Below are positions 56,051 through 64,000 of a stretch of 64,000 nt of DNA, piece after piece. Source of the DNA: Litoribrevibacter albus (GTDB lineage Bacteria; Pseudomonadota; Gammaproteobacteria; Pseudomonadales; Litoribrevibacteraceae); the NCBI RefSeq assembly GCF_030159995.1, contig NZ_BSNM01000015.1:186001-250000 (forward strand), read 5' to 3'. Each line of letters starts with the position of its first letter. Position 1 is the stretch's first letter. A program made the translations under genes and the position numbers. The notes under the pieces are model-generated. The model was given only the letters and a program-made list of their open reading frames with translations, had not been told where the DNA came from and searched no databases.

Positions 56051-57514
56051 ATGAAAAAACCAGTATATAGATCCTTTATTCACGGCGAATACGTTGCTAA
56101 CGCTTCGGGTGAAACTTTTGATGTTTTTAATCCAGCCACCGGAGAGGTTATCTATGCGGTTGAGCAAGCAGATGCGGATCTCGTAGACAAAGCGGTTCAG
56201 TCGGCACAGTCAGGTTTCGAGCAATGGTCAGCGATGACTGGCATGGAGCGTGCGCGCATCCTTCATAAAGCGGTAGCCTTATTACGGGAGCGCAATGATG
56301 ACTTGGCTCGTATTGAAGTGTTGGATACAGGTAAACCGTGGCAAGAAGCATCTGTTGTTGATGTTGTTACCGGTGCTGATTCGATTGAGTTCTTTGCTGG
56401 CCTGGCGCCTTCTATTGAAGGAAATCAACAAGATTTGGGCGGAGATTTCTACTATACCCGCCGTGAACCTTTAGGTGTGTGTGCCGGCATAGGTGCCTGG
56501 AATTATCCTCTTCAAATTGCATGTTGGAAATCTGCTCCAGCGTTAGCCACGGGCAATGCCATGGTCTTCAAACCGTCAGAAGAAACACCCTTGGGTGCAC
56601 TGAAGCTGGCAGAAATCTTTATTGAAGCGGGTGTTCCAGCAGGCGTTTTCAATGTCGTTCAGGGTGACCATCGGGTAGGAGAACAACTGACGGGGCATCA
56701 AGGTATTGCCAAAGTTTCTTTCACTGGCGAAGTTGGCACTGGTAAGAAAGTCATGGCGAATGCTGCGAGTAACCTCAAAGAAGTCACGATGGAACTCGGT
56801 GGGAAGTCGCCGTTGATTGTCTTTGAAGACGCCGATCTTGACGAGGCGGTTTCAGCGGCCATGTTAGCCAACTTCTATACCCAAGGTGAAATTTGTACCA
56901 ATGGTACGCGCGTGTTTGTTCACGAAAGCGTGATGGCACAATTCCAAGAGAAGTTGCTTACTCGTATCCAAAACAACATCAAAGCGGGTGATCCGCTCGA
57001 TCCTGATGTGAATTTTGGCGCGCTGATCTCCAAAAAACATCATGAGTTGGTCATGGGGTATATCCAACAAGGTAAAGCAGAGGGGGCAACTCTTTTAACT
57101 GGGGGGTGTGCCTTATCACCAGACTCTGCTCCGAATGGCTATTTTGTGGCTCCGACCGTATTTGCTGACTGCGCTGATGACATGGCAATTGTACGTGAAG
57201 AGATCTTCGGGCCGGTCATGTCCTTGCTGTCGTTTACCGATGAGCAGGAAGTCATTGCACGAGCAAATGACACTGAACTGGGATTAGCAGCAGGAGTGTT
57301 CACTCTCAACATCCAGCGCGCGCACAGAGTTATTCATAAGTTGCAAGCCGGTATCTGCTGGATCAACGCTTATGGAGCATCGCCAGCGGAAATGCCTGTG
57401 GGTGGATATAAGCAATCGGGTATCGGTAGAGAAAATGGTCTGGCTACCTTGAATCATTACACCCAATTAAAAGCGGTGTACGTGGGAATGAATCCACTGG
57501 AGAGTCCGTTTTAG
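56051..57514 (+). CDS. betB: Betaine aldehyde dehydrogenase
   Basis: A 487-residue NAD(P)-dependent enzyme that oxidises betaine aldehyde to glycine betaine. The catalytic glutamate is in M-E-L-G-G-K-S-P and the catalytic cysteine in G-E-I-C-T-N-G-T-R. Other BetB-specific parts are [18 protein letters not shown] and [20 protein letters not shown]. The start is ATG 56051 (M-K-K-P-V-Y); a TTG 33 bases upstream is in frame. The ribosome site is weak, and CAAGACATT is repeated just before the start. It ends 9 bases before betA. Confidence 0.96.
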   Translation: MKKPVYRSFIHGEYVANASGETFDVFNPATGEVIYAVEQADADLVDKAVQSAQSGFEQWSAMTGMERARILHKAVALLRERNDDLARIEVLDTGKPWQEASVVDVVTGADSIEFFAGLAPSIEGNQQDLGGDFYYTRREPLGVCAGIGAWNYPLQIACWKSAPALATGNAMVFKPSEETPLGALKLAEIFIEAGVPAGVFNVVQGDHRVGEQLTGHQGIAKVSFTGEVGTGKKVMANAASNLKEVTMELGGKSPLIVFEDADLDEAVSAAMLANFYTQGEICTNGTRVFVHESVMAQFQEKLLTRIQNNIKAGDPLDPDVNFGALISKKHHELVMGYIQQGKAEGATLLTGGCALSPDSAPNGYFVAPTVFADCADDMAIVREEIFGPVMSLLSFTDEQEVIARANDTELGLAAGVFTLNIQRAHRVIHKLQAGICWINAYGASPAEMPVGGYKQSGIGRENGLATLNHYTQLKAVYVGMNPLESPF

Positions 57515-57523
57515 GAAGGTTTG

Positions 57524-59245
57524 ATGAGTAAAGGTTACGACTACATTATCGTTGGTGCCGGGTCTGCGGGTTGTGTACTGGCCAATCGTTTATCGGAAGA
57601 TCCGAACGTTTCTGTACTTCTGTTGGAAACGGGTGGCAGCGATCGAAGCATTTTTATTCAAATGCCAACGGCGCTGTCTATTCCCATGAATACGGAGAAA
57701 TACGCATGGCAGTTTGAGACGGACGCCGAGCCTTATCTTGATAACAGAAAGATGCATTGCCCGAGAGGTAAAGTATTGGGCGGTTCGTCTTCGATCAATG
57801 GCATGGTGTATGTCCGGGGACATGCTAAAGATTTTGATGAGTGGGCTGAGCATGGGGCTCAGGAATGGGATTACGCTCATTGCTTGCCGTATTTCAAAAA
57901 AGCGGAAACCTGGGCGTTTGGTGGGGATGAATATCGAGGCGATAGTGGTCCTTTGGCTGTGAATAACGGCAACCAAATGAAGAATCCGCTGTACAAAACC
58001 TTTATTAAAGCTGGGCAGCAAGCCGGTTATTTCTTCACTCAGGATTATAACGGCAAGCAGCAGGAAGGCTTTGGTCCGATGCATATGACGATCAAAGACG
58101 GGGTGCGCTGGTCTACGGCGAATGCCTATCTTCGACCTGCAATGAAACGTTCCAATCTGACCGTGATTACTCATGCCTTAGTGCATAAAGTTTTGTTGGA
58201 AAATAAATCAGGGTTGGAAAACAAGGCTGCGGGGGAAGGTAAGGCCGCCGTTGGTGTTAAGTATGAGCACAAGGGCTCCGTAGAAGAGGTCCGCTGTTCG
58301 AAAGAAGTGATTCTTTCGGCTGGTTCGGTTGGCTCTCCGCACATTCTTCAGTTATCAGGTATTGGTAACAAAGCCGTGCTTGAAAAAGCTGGCGTTCAGG
58401 TTACTCATGAATTGCCGGGCGTGGGTGAAAATCTTCAGGATCATTTGGAGTTCTACTTCCAATTCAAATGTAAGCAGCCAATCACTCTGAACAGCAAGTT
58501 GGATTGGTTTAATAAGTTTTTGATTGGTGCACGTTGGTTTTTCAAACGTGATGGCTTGGGAGCTACCAATCACTTCGAGTCATGCGGTTTTATTCGATCA
58601 AAAGCGGGTGTGGAATGGCCGGATTTACAATATCACTTCCTACCAGCCGCCATGCGATACGATGGTCGAAGCGCCTTTGCGGGCCACGGTTTTCAAGTAC
58701 ACATTGGTCATAATAAGCCGAAAAGTCGTGGTCGTATTCATATTACCAGCGCTGATCCGAAGGCTAAGCCAAGTATTTTGTTTAATTATCTTCAGCATGA
58801 AGATGACATCGAAGGCTTCCGAGACTGTGTCAAACTGACTCGTGAAATCATTAATCAGCCTGCTTTCGATGAATACCGGGATGGAGAAATTCAACCGGGT
58901 GAACAGGTAAGAACGGATGAGGAAATCGATCACTTCGTACGACAGAACGTAGAGAGTGCCTATCATCCATCGTGTTCTTGCCGAATGGGGGAAGATGACC
59001 TGGCTGTTGTGGATTCGCAAACAAGAGTACGAGGCATTGATGGGCTTCGTGTCGTGGATTCATCCATCTTTCCAACCATTCCAAATGGGAACTTAAATGC
59101 GCCCACCATCATGGTGGCTGAACGTGCCGCTGATCTGATTAAAGGGGATGGAACCTTGGCTCCGAGCAGTGCGGAAGTCGGTATGGAATCGGATTGGCAA
59201 ACCAAGCAACGTAGTCAGCAACCGGAGCGAACGCTCAAATACTGA
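57524..59245 (+). CDS. betA: Choline dehydrogenase
   Basis: A 573-residue membrane-associated GMC-family flavoprotein that oxidises choline to betaine aldehyde and passes electrons to the respiratory chain. The FAD motif is [12 protein letters not shown] (residues 8-19). The GMC signature follows ([20 protein letters not shown]). The catalytic histidine is in [12 protein letters not shown] and the partner Asn in [15 protein letters not shown] lies 5 bases before the ATG at 57524. A C-terminal tail of about 30 residues after A-D-L-I-K-G is Gln/Ser-rich. It is followed by choX after 88 bases. Confidence 0.96.
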   Translation: MSKGYDYIIVGAGSAGCVLANRLSEDPNVSVLLLETGGSDRSIFIQMPTALSIPMNTEKYAWQFETDAEPYLDNRKMHCPRGKVLGGSSSINGMVYVRGHAKDFDEWAEHGAQEWDYAHCLPYFKKAETWAFGGDEYRGDSGPLAVNNGNQMKNPLYKTFIKAGQQAGYFFTQDYNGKQQEGFGPMHMTIKDGVRWSTANAYLRPAMKRSNLTVITHALVHKVLLENKSGLENKAAGEGKAAVGVKYEHKGSVEEVRCSKEVILSAGSVGSPHILQLSGIGNKAVLEKAGVQVTHELPGVGENLQDHLEFYFQFKCKQPITLNSKLDWFNKFLIGARWFFKRDGLGATNHFESCGFIRSKAGVEWPDLQYHFLPAAMRYDGRSAFAGHGFQVHIGHNKPKSRGRIHITSADPKAKPSILFNYLQHEDDIEGFRDCVKLTREIINQPAFDEYRDGEIQPGEQVRTDEEIDHFVRQNVESAYHPSCSCRMGEDDLAVVDSQTRVRGIDGLRVVDSSIFPTIPNGNLNAPTIMVAERAADLIKGDGTLAPSSAEVGMESDWQTKQRSQQPERTLKY

Positions 59246-59333
59246 CTGTGTTATGGCTTTAGCAATTCAGGTCATAAATACACGTAAGCATTAGCTAATA
59301 ATAAATACACTCGATAACAGGAAAGCATAGGCC

Positions 59334-60275
59334 ATGAAACTAAAATCTTTACTTTACTCGGTGCTGCTCTCGGCAGCGACCTTGTCCGTATCCACTACGG
59401 CTACTGCGAATCAATGTGAAACTGTTCGTTTTTCAGATGTGGGTTGGACAGACATTACAGCAACAACGGCGATTACTTCTACTTTGCTGAAAGGGATGGG
59501 CTACAAAACCAAAACGCAATTGTTGTCGGTTCCTGTGACTTATAAATCGTTGGAAAATAATGACATTGATGTCTTTCTGGGAAACTGGATGCCAACTATG
59601 GAAGGGGACATCAAAGCCTATCGCGAGCGTGGAACGGTTGAAACCATTCATAAAAATTTGGAAGGTGCTAAATATACCTTGGCAGTTCCAAAGTATGTTT
59701 ACGATGCGGGTGTAAAGACGTTTGCTGATATCGCCAAATTCGCTGATAAGTTTGATCACAAAATCTATGGTATTGAGCCGGGCAATGATGGCAACCGTTT
59801 GATTCAGTCTATGATTGACCAAAATGCCTTTGGGTTAGAAGGATTCAAAGTGGTTGAATCCAGTGAGGCTGGAATGTTGTCTCAGGTGAAGCGTAAAACC
59901 AAGCGTGATAAGTGGATTGTCTTCCTTGGTTGGGAACCACACCCGATGAATGCAAACTTTGAACTGGCATATCTAGAAGGCGGTGATGACTTCTTCGGTC
60001 CTAACTTGGGTGGAGCAAGTGTTTTCACAAATGTTCGTAAAGGCTATGCCCAGGAATGTAAGAACGTTGGTAAGTTGTTGACCAATCTGACCTTCACTCT
60101 GGCTATGGAAAATCAGGTGATGTCCGCTATTTTAGATGAAGGTAAGAAGCCGGAAGCAGCAGCCAAAGCCTGGTTAAACAACAATATCTCTGTACTATCT
60201 TCTTGGTTGAGTGGCGTAGCGACACTTAACGGTCAACCGGCAGAAGCCGCAGTTAAAGCTTATCTTAAGAAATAA
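59334..60275 (+). CDS. choX: Choline ABC transporter substrate-binding protein
   Basis: A 313-residue periplasmic protein with a signal peptide ending T-A-T-A-N (about residue 25). It is of the OpuAC/ProX type: V-R-F-S-D-V-G-W-T-D-I-T-A-T at the start, D-V-F-L-G-N-W-M-P-T-M, and W-I-V-F-L-G-W-E-P-H-P-M, whose aromatic residues would box the trimethylammonium group. The W-T-D-I-T and N-W-M-P-T-M blocks fit choline-specific ChoX proteins rather than glycine betaine ones. The upstream leader repeats ATAAATACAC at 59274 and 59301. A stable hairpin follows the gene, which may hold its mRNA level above that of choW and choV. Confidence 0.92.
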   Translation: MKLKSLLYSVLLSAATLSVSTTATANQCETVRFSDVGWTDITATTAITSTLLKGMGYKTKTQLLSVPVTYKSLENNDIDVFLGNWMPTMEGDIKAYRERGTVETIHKNLEGAKYTLAVPKYVYDAGVKTFADIAKFADKFDHKIYGIEPGNDGNRLIQSMIDQNAFGLEGFKVVESSEAGMLSQVKRKTKRDKWIVFLGWEPHPMNANFELAYLEGGDDFFGPNLGGASVFTNVRKGYAQECKNVGKLLTNLTFTLAMENQVMSAILDEGKKPEAAAKAWLNNNISVLSSWLSGVATLNGQPAEAAVKAYLKK

Positions 60276-60303
60276 TTTTCTTATAGAATTCAAACTATTA
60301 TAT

Positions 60304-60329
60304 GAGAGACACAATGTATTGTGTCTCTC
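60304..60329 (+). other. Intercistronic hairpin between choX and choW
   Basis: GAGAGACACAA (60304-60314) and TTGTGTCTCTC (60319-60329) are exact complements with a 4-base loop, and no T-run follows. Such structures after binding-protein genes protect the upstream message and let the binding protein be made in excess. It could also partly terminate. Confidence 0.6.
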
Positions 60330-60358
60330 CGCATCTTGTGACTGTCTAACTGAGTTTT

Positions 60359-61186
60359 ATGAATTGGATTACAGAAAATAAATTACCCGTGGGTGATTGG
60401 GCTGAAGAATCAATCGATGTTCTGATTGAGCACAGCGGCGCCTTCTTTGATAGCTTGTCTATCGTGCTTGAGACCATGATTGAAGGCTTGGTTGATGTGC
60501 TGAGTATGATGCCTCCCTGGTTGTTGATCCTGGTGATTGCTGCGTTTGCCATTTGGCGACAGCGGCATTGGGGTACGGCGTTGTTTTCTACTGTGTCGTT
60601 GATTCTGATATGGAATTTAGGGTACTGGCAGGAAACCATTGAAACCTTATCACTGGTTCTGTTTGCCACGGGCTTCTGTGTTTTGATTGGTGTGCCAATT
60701 GGTATCGCAGCGGCTCACCGACCCTGGCTGTTTAAGATTCTTCGGCCGGTCCTGGATTTGATGCAAACCATTCCGACGTTTGTGTATTTAATTCCGACTC
60801 TGACTTTGTTTGGCTTAGGGGTTGTTCCCGGCTTAATCTCTACCATCGTCTTCGCCATTGCAGCGCCGATTCGATTGACCTATCTGGGAATCAGTGAAGT
60901 ACCGCAAGAGTTGTTGGAAGCAGGGCAGGCGTTTGGTTGTACCAAGCAGCGTTTGTTAACGCAGATTGAAATTCCTGCGGCAATGTCCAGCATTCGTGCC
61001 GGTATTACTCAGTGCATCATGTTGTCGTTATCTATGGTGGTTATTGCTGCGCTGGTCGGCGCGGACGGCTTAGGTAAGCCGGTAGTTCGTGCGCTGAATA
61101 CGGTAGACATCGCGACGGGCTTTGAGGCCGGATTAGCGATTGTATTGCTTGCGATCATGCTCGATCGCCTGTTCAAAACCAAATAG
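60359..61186 (+). CDS. choW: Choline ABC transporter permease
   Basis: A 275-residue inner-membrane permease of the ProW/OpuAB type, with about six helices. The ATPase-contact loop is E-A-G-Q-A-F-G-C-T-K-Q-R-L-L (around 190-203), followed by I-E-I-P-A-A-M-S-S-I. Other family marks are Q-T-I-P-T-F-V-Y-L-I-P and the ending V-R-A-L-N-T-V-D-I-A-T-G-F-E-A-G. It lacks a clear ribosome site. Choline specificity is inferred from choX and the bet genes. Confidence 0.93.
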   Translation: MNWITENKLPVGDWAEESIDVLIEHSGAFFDSLSIVLETMIEGLVDVLSMMPPWLLILVIAAFAIWRQRHWGTALFSTVSLILIWNLGYWQETIETLSLVLFATGFCVLIGVPIGIAAAHRPWLFKILRPVLDLMQTIPTFVYLIPTLTLFGLGVVPGLISTIVFAIAAPIRLTYLGISEVPQELLEAGQAFGCTKQRLLTQIEIPAAMSSIRAGITQCIMLSLSMVVIAALVGADGLGKPVVRALNTVDIATGFEAGLAIVLLAIMLDRLFKTK

Positions 61187-61243
61187 ATACACACAAAAGA
61201 CACCGAAACCAGCCCGTTAATTCAGTACGGTAAAGTAGTAGAT

Positions 61244-62422
61244 ATGATTGAATTTAAGAATGTTGATGTCGTTTTTGGAAAGCAGCCTGAGCGAGCTTTA
61301 CCTTTGTTGGATCGGGGGCTGAGTCGATCTGAGATCCTGGATGAAACGGGTCTGACGGCCGGTGTTCGAAATGCCAGTTTGTCTGTGGCAAAAGGTGAAA
61401 TTTGTGTGTTAATGGGTCTGTCCGGTTCTGGGAAATCCAGCTTATTGCGTACAGCCAATGGATTAAATTCGGTGGCTCGCGGAGAAGTCCTGATCGAAAC
61501 AGACGATGGCATGCAGGACTTTATGAGCCTGACCGAAGCCGAGCAACGCAACATTCGAATGAATAAAATCACTATGGTGTTTCAGAAGTTTGCCTTGATG
61601 CCGTGGCTGACGGTTGCTCAAAATGTTGCGTTCGGGTTGGAGCAAAAAGGCTTATCGAAGAAAGACATTCGTGAGAAAACCAAAAACCAGCTAGAACTGG
61701 TTGGTTTAACTCAGTGGGCTGATATGAAGCCTTCCGAGCTGTCCGGTGGGATGCAGCAGCGAGTAGGTTTAGCCCGTGCCTTGGCCATGGAAACGGACAT
61801 TATTTTGATGGATGAACCGTTTTCAGCGTTAGATCCTTTGATCCGGGCACAACTTCAGGACGAATTATTGAGACTTCAGGAACAGTTGCAGAAAACCGTG
61901 ATTTTCGTCAGTCATGATCTCGATGAGGCATTAAAACTGGGCAATCACATCGCGATCATGAAAGACGGTGAAATTGTTCAACATGATACGCCGGAAAATA
62001 TCGTTCTGAACCCAGCTAATGATTATGTGAAAGACTTTGTTGCACATACTAATCCCACGGAAGTGGTTAAGGCAGGTTCTTTACTGCGACCTTTGGATAC
62101 GTTGGATCAAGTAAATGGTGAATACCTGCTTAGTAAACGCCATGATTATTGGTTGAAGGAAGGTTCATCGCCAGTGGAAAGCCAGGTTCGTTATGGCGAT
62201 AAAGAGTATCCGTTACAGCTGTGGGACGGCTTACAGGCTATCGAGACCTTGGAAAAGCTGCCCGCCATTGTATCGTCTAAGGTCTCTATGAAAGAGGTCA
62301 TGGAGATTCGCTACTACACTGGGCATGGTGTCTTGGTTCAGGAAAACCAGAGGGTCACGGGTTATATTGGTGATAAAGACATTTATCATGCGATGTTAGG
62401 GAAATTACTAGAGGAAGATTAA
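61244..62422 (+). CDS. choV: Choline ABC transporter ATP-binding protein
   Basis: A 392-residue ATPase of the ProV/OpuAA type. Walker A is G-L-S-G-S-G-K-S-S (near 66-74), the signature L-S-G-G-M-Q-Q-R-V-G, and Walker B I-I-L-M-D-E-P-F-S-A-L-D-P. The opening V-F-G-K-Q-P-E-R-A-L and G-L-S-R-S-E-I is the ChoV/ProV N-terminal extension. The C-terminal part (about 270-392) replaces the tandem CBS domains of ProV with a shorter, diverged segment. Its TAA stop lies inside a perfect 22-bp palindrome. It is the last gene of the bet-cho block. Confidence 0.94.
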   Translation: MIEFKNVDVVFGKQPERALPLLDRGLSRSEILDETGLTAGVRNASLSVAKGEICVLMGLSGSGKSSLLRTANGLNSVARGEVLIETDDGMQDFMSLTEAEQRNIRMNKITMVFQKFALMPWLTVAQNVAFGLEQKGLSKKDIREKTKNQLELVGLTQWADMKPSELSGGMQQRVGLARALAMETDIILMDEPFSALDPLIRAQLQDELLRLQEQLQKTVIFVSHDLDEALKLGNHIAIMKDGEIVQHDTPENIVLNPANDYVKDFVAHTNPTEVVKAGSLLRPLDTLDQVNGEYLLSKRHDYWLKEGSSPVESQVRYGDKEYPLQLWDGLQAIETLEKLPAIVSSKVSMKEVMEIRYYTGHGVLVQENQRVTGYIGDKDIYHAMLGKLLEED

Positions 62423-62439
62423 TGCCCTAGGGCATTAAT
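62418..62439. repeat. 22-bp perfect palindrome at the end of choV
   Basis: ATTAATGCCCT and its exact reverse complement meet without a spacer and include the choV stop codon. It lies 2 bases beyond the convergent small gene. No T-run follows on either strand. Confidence 0.8.
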
Positions 62440-62441
62440 GA

Positions 62442-62633
62442 TCAGGCCACGTCTTTTTCTCTTAACACGTAGAAAAGGTGGCCGTTCTCAGAACACTGCC
62501 AAATGTCTTTATCAACGCTCTGCGCTTTAGCCATTGCGGCTTTTGCTGACACATAAAAAGTCTGATCTGAATCTCGAAGAATCAGCTTTTCGTTTTTATC
62601 ACGCCAGGAATTAATTTTTTGTAGATATTGCAT
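62442..62633 (-). CDS. Small protein of unknown function, paralogue of its neighbour
   Basis: A 63-residue soluble protein: M-Q-Y-L-Q-K-I-N at the start, K-L-I-L-R-D-S-D in the middle, then D-I-W-Q-C-S-E-N and L-F-Y-V-L-R-E at the end. The next gene upstream encodes a protein with the same spacing of M-x-Y-L-Q-x-I, K-x-I-x-R-D, D-x-W-x-C-S-E and L-R. I do not know the family. Conservation between the two copies, length and a -10/-35 promoter upstream argue that it is real. The ribosome site before the ATG is weak. Confidence 0.7.
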   Translation of the reverse strand: MQYLQKINSWRDKNEKLILRDSDQTFYVSAKAAMAKAQSVDKDIWQCSENGHLFYVLREKDVA

Positions 62634-62666
62634 GCTTGGACCACGTTAGGCGAGTTCTATATTGAG

Positions 62667-62694
62667 ATTATAGCTTTTAAAAAGCGTTTGTCTC
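62667..62694 (-). promoter_or_regulatory. Sigma-70 promoter of the small gene at 62442-62633
   Basis: On the minus strand the -10 box is TATAAT, a perfect match (62667-62672), and the -35 box GAGACA (62689-62694), which matches TTGACA at four of six bases, with a 16-base spacer. It lies 33 bases upstream of the ATG. Confidence 0.6.
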
Positions 62695-62709
62695 GATTTG
62701 CCACGTATT

Positions 62710-62895
62710 TTAGTCCGGTGATCTAAGCATGACAAACTCAAAATCGCCTTCCGAACACCACCAAACATCGGCTCTTTCTTTGTGTGCAATCTCTCGTATG
62801 CTTTTAAATGAAATCCAGTTTCGAGTGTTTTCGTTGTCTCTGAAAATGACCTTTTGTTCAGATGGAAACCAGCTAATTCTTTGAAGATACTTCAT
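62710..62895 (-). CDS. Small protein of unknown function, paralogue of its neighbour
   Basis: A 61-residue protein that begins M-K-Y-L-Q-R-I-S and continues with K-V-I-F-R-D-N-E, A-D-V-W-W-C-S-E and F-V-M-L-R-S. It is the second member of a tandem pair with the gene at 62442-62633; the two differ by a one-residue gap and share about one residue in three. AGGGAAG precedes the ATG by 4 bases. No known domain is recognised. A single cysteine (in C-S-E) is kept in both. Confidence 0.72.
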   Translation of the reverse strand: MKYLQRISWFPSEQKVIFRDNENTRNWISFKSIREIAHKERADVWWCSEGDFEFVMLRSPD

Positions 62896-63123
62896 TGTTC
62901 TTCCCTCTACTTCTAACAGCCGTTGTACTTGCAGTTAATAACTACGGCACAGTTCTAGCTTTATTGATTTTTTTATCGTTCTGAATGTTTAAAAACGTTT
63001 GTGATTATTCAGTATATCCAGCCCTCGACAGACGCCACTCTGAAAGAAACGCGAGTTGATGTAGAATAGTGCCCTTATGTCGTGTAAGCCTTCTTACTTT
63101 GAATCCTGTGTGAGTGTTGAGTT

Positions 63124-63375
63124 ATGGAATGTCGTTTAGGGTGTGGTGCCTGTTGTATTGCACCTTCTATTTCCAGTGCGATTCCCGGTATGGAGGATGG
63201 GAAACCTGCCGGTGTTCGTTGCATTCAATTGGATGAAAATAACTTATGTAAGTTATTTGGGTTGCCGGAACGCCCGAAAGTTTGCCTGGAATTTGCGTCC
63301 GTGGACTGGGTGTGTGGTAAGAGTAATGAAGAAGCTCTCATTACGTTGACAGAGATTGAAGAAGCAACCGCGTAA
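63124..63375 (+). CDS. YkgJ-family cysteine cluster protein
   Basis: An 83-residue protein of the YkgJ (Fe/Zn-chelating) family. The cysteines are in M-E-C-R-L-G-C-G-A-C-C at the N-terminus, V-R-C-I-Q-L in the middle, L-C-K-L-F-G and V-C-L-E-F with W-V-C-G near the end. Family members bind a metal ion or cluster; the biological role is unknown. It is short, which is usual for this branch. It stands alone between the small paralogues and the putA fragment. Confidence 0.88.
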   Translation: MECRLGCGACCIAPSISSAIPGMEDGKPAGVRCIQLDENNLCKLFGLPERPKVCLEFASVDWVCGKSNEEALITLTEIEEATA

Positions 63376-63401
63376 TTGATCCTACCTCTATTGTTAATCT
63401 G

Positions 63402-64000
63402 TTAATTTAATCCTGATTGAGTCACAAGTAGTACGTTCCCGCCAATTGCAGCAATGTTCTCTGAAATGCATTGTTCATTGACGAATTGAAGTAAATAATT
63501 TGGTCCACCTGCTTTGAATCCTGAGCCTGACTTTTTATGACCGCCGAAGGGTTGCGCTGCTACTTGTGCGCCTGTGATGTGTCGGTTGATATAAATATTC
63601 CCCATGTTTAAGCGGGAACAGAGGAAATCAATCCAATGTTTGTCGCGACTGTGGATTCCAAGTGTAAGCGCGTAATCGGACTCTTCAATATCCTCAATGA
63701 GCTGATCTATTTCGTTCGATTGATATTTAATAACATGTAAGATCGGACCAAAATGTTCACCATTTAACTCACTAAGCCGGGTTAATTCGATCAAGGCTGG
63801 GGCGAAAAAGTAGCCTTCAGTGTTGGTCAGCGGTTGCTGGAATAACACTTTGTTTTCGGCGCTTCGTTCGTCAATATAGGTTTTAAGGCGCGTCAGTGCA
63901 CTGTCATCAATAATTGGCCCCAAATCGGTGTTGAGCTGTTTGGGATGATCGACAGTGAGTTGTGACATCACGCCTTTGATGGCTCTGATGCTTTCCTGAT
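63402..64000 (-). CDS. putA: Proline dehydrogenase/P5C dehydrogenase, C-terminal part
   Basis: The frame is open to the right window edge, so only the last 200 or so residues are present. They match the C-terminal half of the aldehyde dehydrogenase (P5C to glutamate) domain of PutA: T-D-L-G-P-I-I-D, G-E-H-F-G-P-I-L-H-V, N-M-G-N-I-Y-I-N-R, A-Q-P-F-G-G-H-K-K-S-G-S-G-F-K-A-G-G-P. The part with the catalytic cysteine is outside. The chain ends about 25 residues after K-A-G-G-P-N-Y-L, the length expected for a PutA or a separate P5C dehydrogenase. Proline, like betaine, is an osmolyte, so the neighbourhood is thematically related to the bet/cho block. Confidence 0.85.
   Translation of the reverse strand, partial: QESIRAIKGVMSQLTVDHPKQLNTDLGPIIDDSALTRLKTYIDERSAENKVLFQQPLTNTEGYFFAPALIELTRLSELNGEHFGPILHVIKYQSNEIDQLIEDIEESDYALTLGIHSRDKHWIDFLCSRLNMGNIYINRHITGAQVAAQPFGGHKKSGSGFKAGGPNYLLQFVNEQCISENIAAIGGNVLLVTQSGLN

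Overview
The window looks like a chromosomal segment of a free-living, probably marine or halophilic gammaproteobacterium, most like an Oceanospirillales or Alteromonadales-type genome. The reasons are gammaproteobacterial gene order (rnfABCDGE-nth; purM/purN beside a DUF2066 gene, a CDP-alcohol phosphatidyltransferase, a PerM-type permease and hda), best protein resemblance to E. coli and Pseudomonas homologues, and a full choline uptake and choline-to-glycine-betaine block. This placement is inference from recognised families, not a database result. No phage, insertion sequence, integron or CRISPR array is visible, and nearly every gene fits a normal chromosome.

Layout. 1-6 kb: end of an AraC-type regulator, an orphan periplasmic solute-binding protein, an RND efflux pair (adaptor plus pump, no outer-membrane channel gene) and tRNA-Thr(UGU). 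6-13 kb: an ABC1/UbiB-type kinase, a SpoIIAA-like protein, an ABC exporter, a chemoreceptor and outer-membrane phospholipase A. 13-20 kb: a CrtI-like flavoprotein paired with a [2Fe-2S] ferredoxin reductase, an FKBP isomerase, a TetR regulator, rlmF, a second orphan solute-binding protein and gloA. 20-27.3 kb: nth and the six-gene rnf operon, whose RnfC carries a long repeated helical tail. 27.5-34.8 kb: an orphan ParD-like antitoxin, metG, an Mrp/ApbC ATPase, dcd, a TetR regulator, purN and purM. 35-45.6 kb: DUF2066 protein, phosphatidyltransferase, PerM-like permease, hda, murI, a large NIT-domain hybrid histidine kinase, ornithine carbamoyltransferase and a PhzF protein. 46-52.4 kb: a DUF3015, DUF4105 and lipoprotein-hydrolase cluster, rimO and an HDOD protein. 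52.5-64 kb: argS, a chalcone-isomerase-like secreted protein, betI-betB-betA-choX-choW-choV, two small paralogous genes of unknown function, a YkgJ-type cysteine-cluster protein and the 3' part of putA.

How they work together. The clearest physiological unit is 55.3-62.4 kb: ChoXWV imports choline, BetA and BetB oxidise it to the osmoprotectant glycine betaine, and BetI would repress the block through a palindrome just upstream. The Rnf operon is a membrane electron-transfer complex coupling NADH/ferredoxin chemistry to ion gradients. The CrtI-like/ferredoxin-reductase pair is the least explained metabolic unit.

The most interesting unexplained items are the small paralogous gene pair at 62.4-62.9 kb, the five-repeat RnfC tail, the CrtI-like/ferredoxin-reductase pair, the 28-bp perfect palindrome at 5.9 kb, the toxin-less ParD gene with an in-frame 15-bp repeat, and several structured intergenic sequences. 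I saw no gene cluster that I could defend as a wholly new multi-gene system.
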